A stretch of DNA of 32,898 nucleotides from positions 1-32,898 of the forward strand of contig JAGXHE010000021.1 in assembly GCA_024636445.1 (NCBI GenBank), read 5' to 3'. Below the pieces are notes generated by a model. It ran no database searches, was not told where the DNA came from, and saw only the letters and a list, made by a program, of their open reading frames with translations. Source of the stretch: Sulfitobacter sp. (GTDB lineage Bacteria; Pseudomonadota; Alphaproteobacteria; Rhodobacterales; Rhodobacteraceae). This document shows positions 32,787 through 32,898 of the stretch, piece after piece. Both the position numbers and the translations under genes were made by a program. Each line of letters begins with the position of its first letter. Positions within the stretch are counted from its first letter, which is position 1.

Positions 32787-32898
32787 GCGCTTGTCTCTAA
32801 GCCCCTGAATTTCGTTGCCGTTGATCATATAAGTTTTGCGACCAAGCGAAAGGGGTGTCCAGTATTATCCGACAACCAGCGCCGCAAGCAGCCCGGCA

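Overview
This window looks like a chromosomal segment of a marine Rhodobacteraceae (Roseobacter-group) alphaproteobacterium. The evidence is the F1-ATPase zeta inhibitor subunit, the alphaproteobacterial SspB adaptor, an RNase E with a large acidic S1 insertion and a C-terminal KGWWSLG motif, a fumC / DUF4169 / ribbon-helix-helix cluster, a split B12-dependent methionine synthase layout, and an intergenic element of a type I remember from roseobacters. No database could be searched, so family names rest on recognised motifs and lengths.

Layout. (1) 1-690: a decayed edge. A truncated IS256-type transposase is fused to unrelated sequence and ends against a tRNA-Asn gene that keeps its terminator and promoter. 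(2) 844-3115: a metallo-beta-lactamase-fold hydrolase divergent from an EnvZ-like sensor kinase. (3) 3346-6423: tRNA(CAT), probably Ile2, divergent from purM-purN, then rnd. (4) 6473-8846: a lipoprotein, sufE, a DUF1638 protein and a membrane protein. (5) 8836-12486: ybjQ plus a small membrane protein, a corrinoid-binding protein, a radical SAM protein and a homocysteine S-methyltransferase. The corrinoid protein and the methyltransferase look like two parts of a methionine synthase divided among separate polypeptides; the folate-binding part is not in the window. (6) 12695-14957: F1-ATPase zeta inhibitor, then purC-purS-purQ. (7) 14996-18109: a DctB-like kinase and a DctD-like regulator whose AAA+ domain has lost GAFTGA. 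(8) 18110-21506: a 535-base structured leader and rne. (9) 21791-24872: a Hint-domain protein, a secreted PRC-barrel protein and an MFS transporter. (10) 24879-28634: tusA divergent from ccdA, then a membrane-anchored serine-hydrolase-like protein overlapping a cytochrome P450. (11) 28719-32786: class I fructose-bisphosphate aldolase, the fumC operon on the minus strand, a secreted protein and sspB.

Most of the window is conserved housekeeping DNA: purine synthesis, RNA decay, central carbon metabolism, Fe-S and sulfur transfer. I see no CRISPR array, prophage, toxin-antitoxin pair or defence island. The points most worth following are the split methionine synthase neighbourhood with its DUF1638 and radical SAM neighbours and flanking repeat signals, the GAFTGA-less NtrC-type regulator, the structured rne leader, and the translationally coupled hydrolase-P450 pair.
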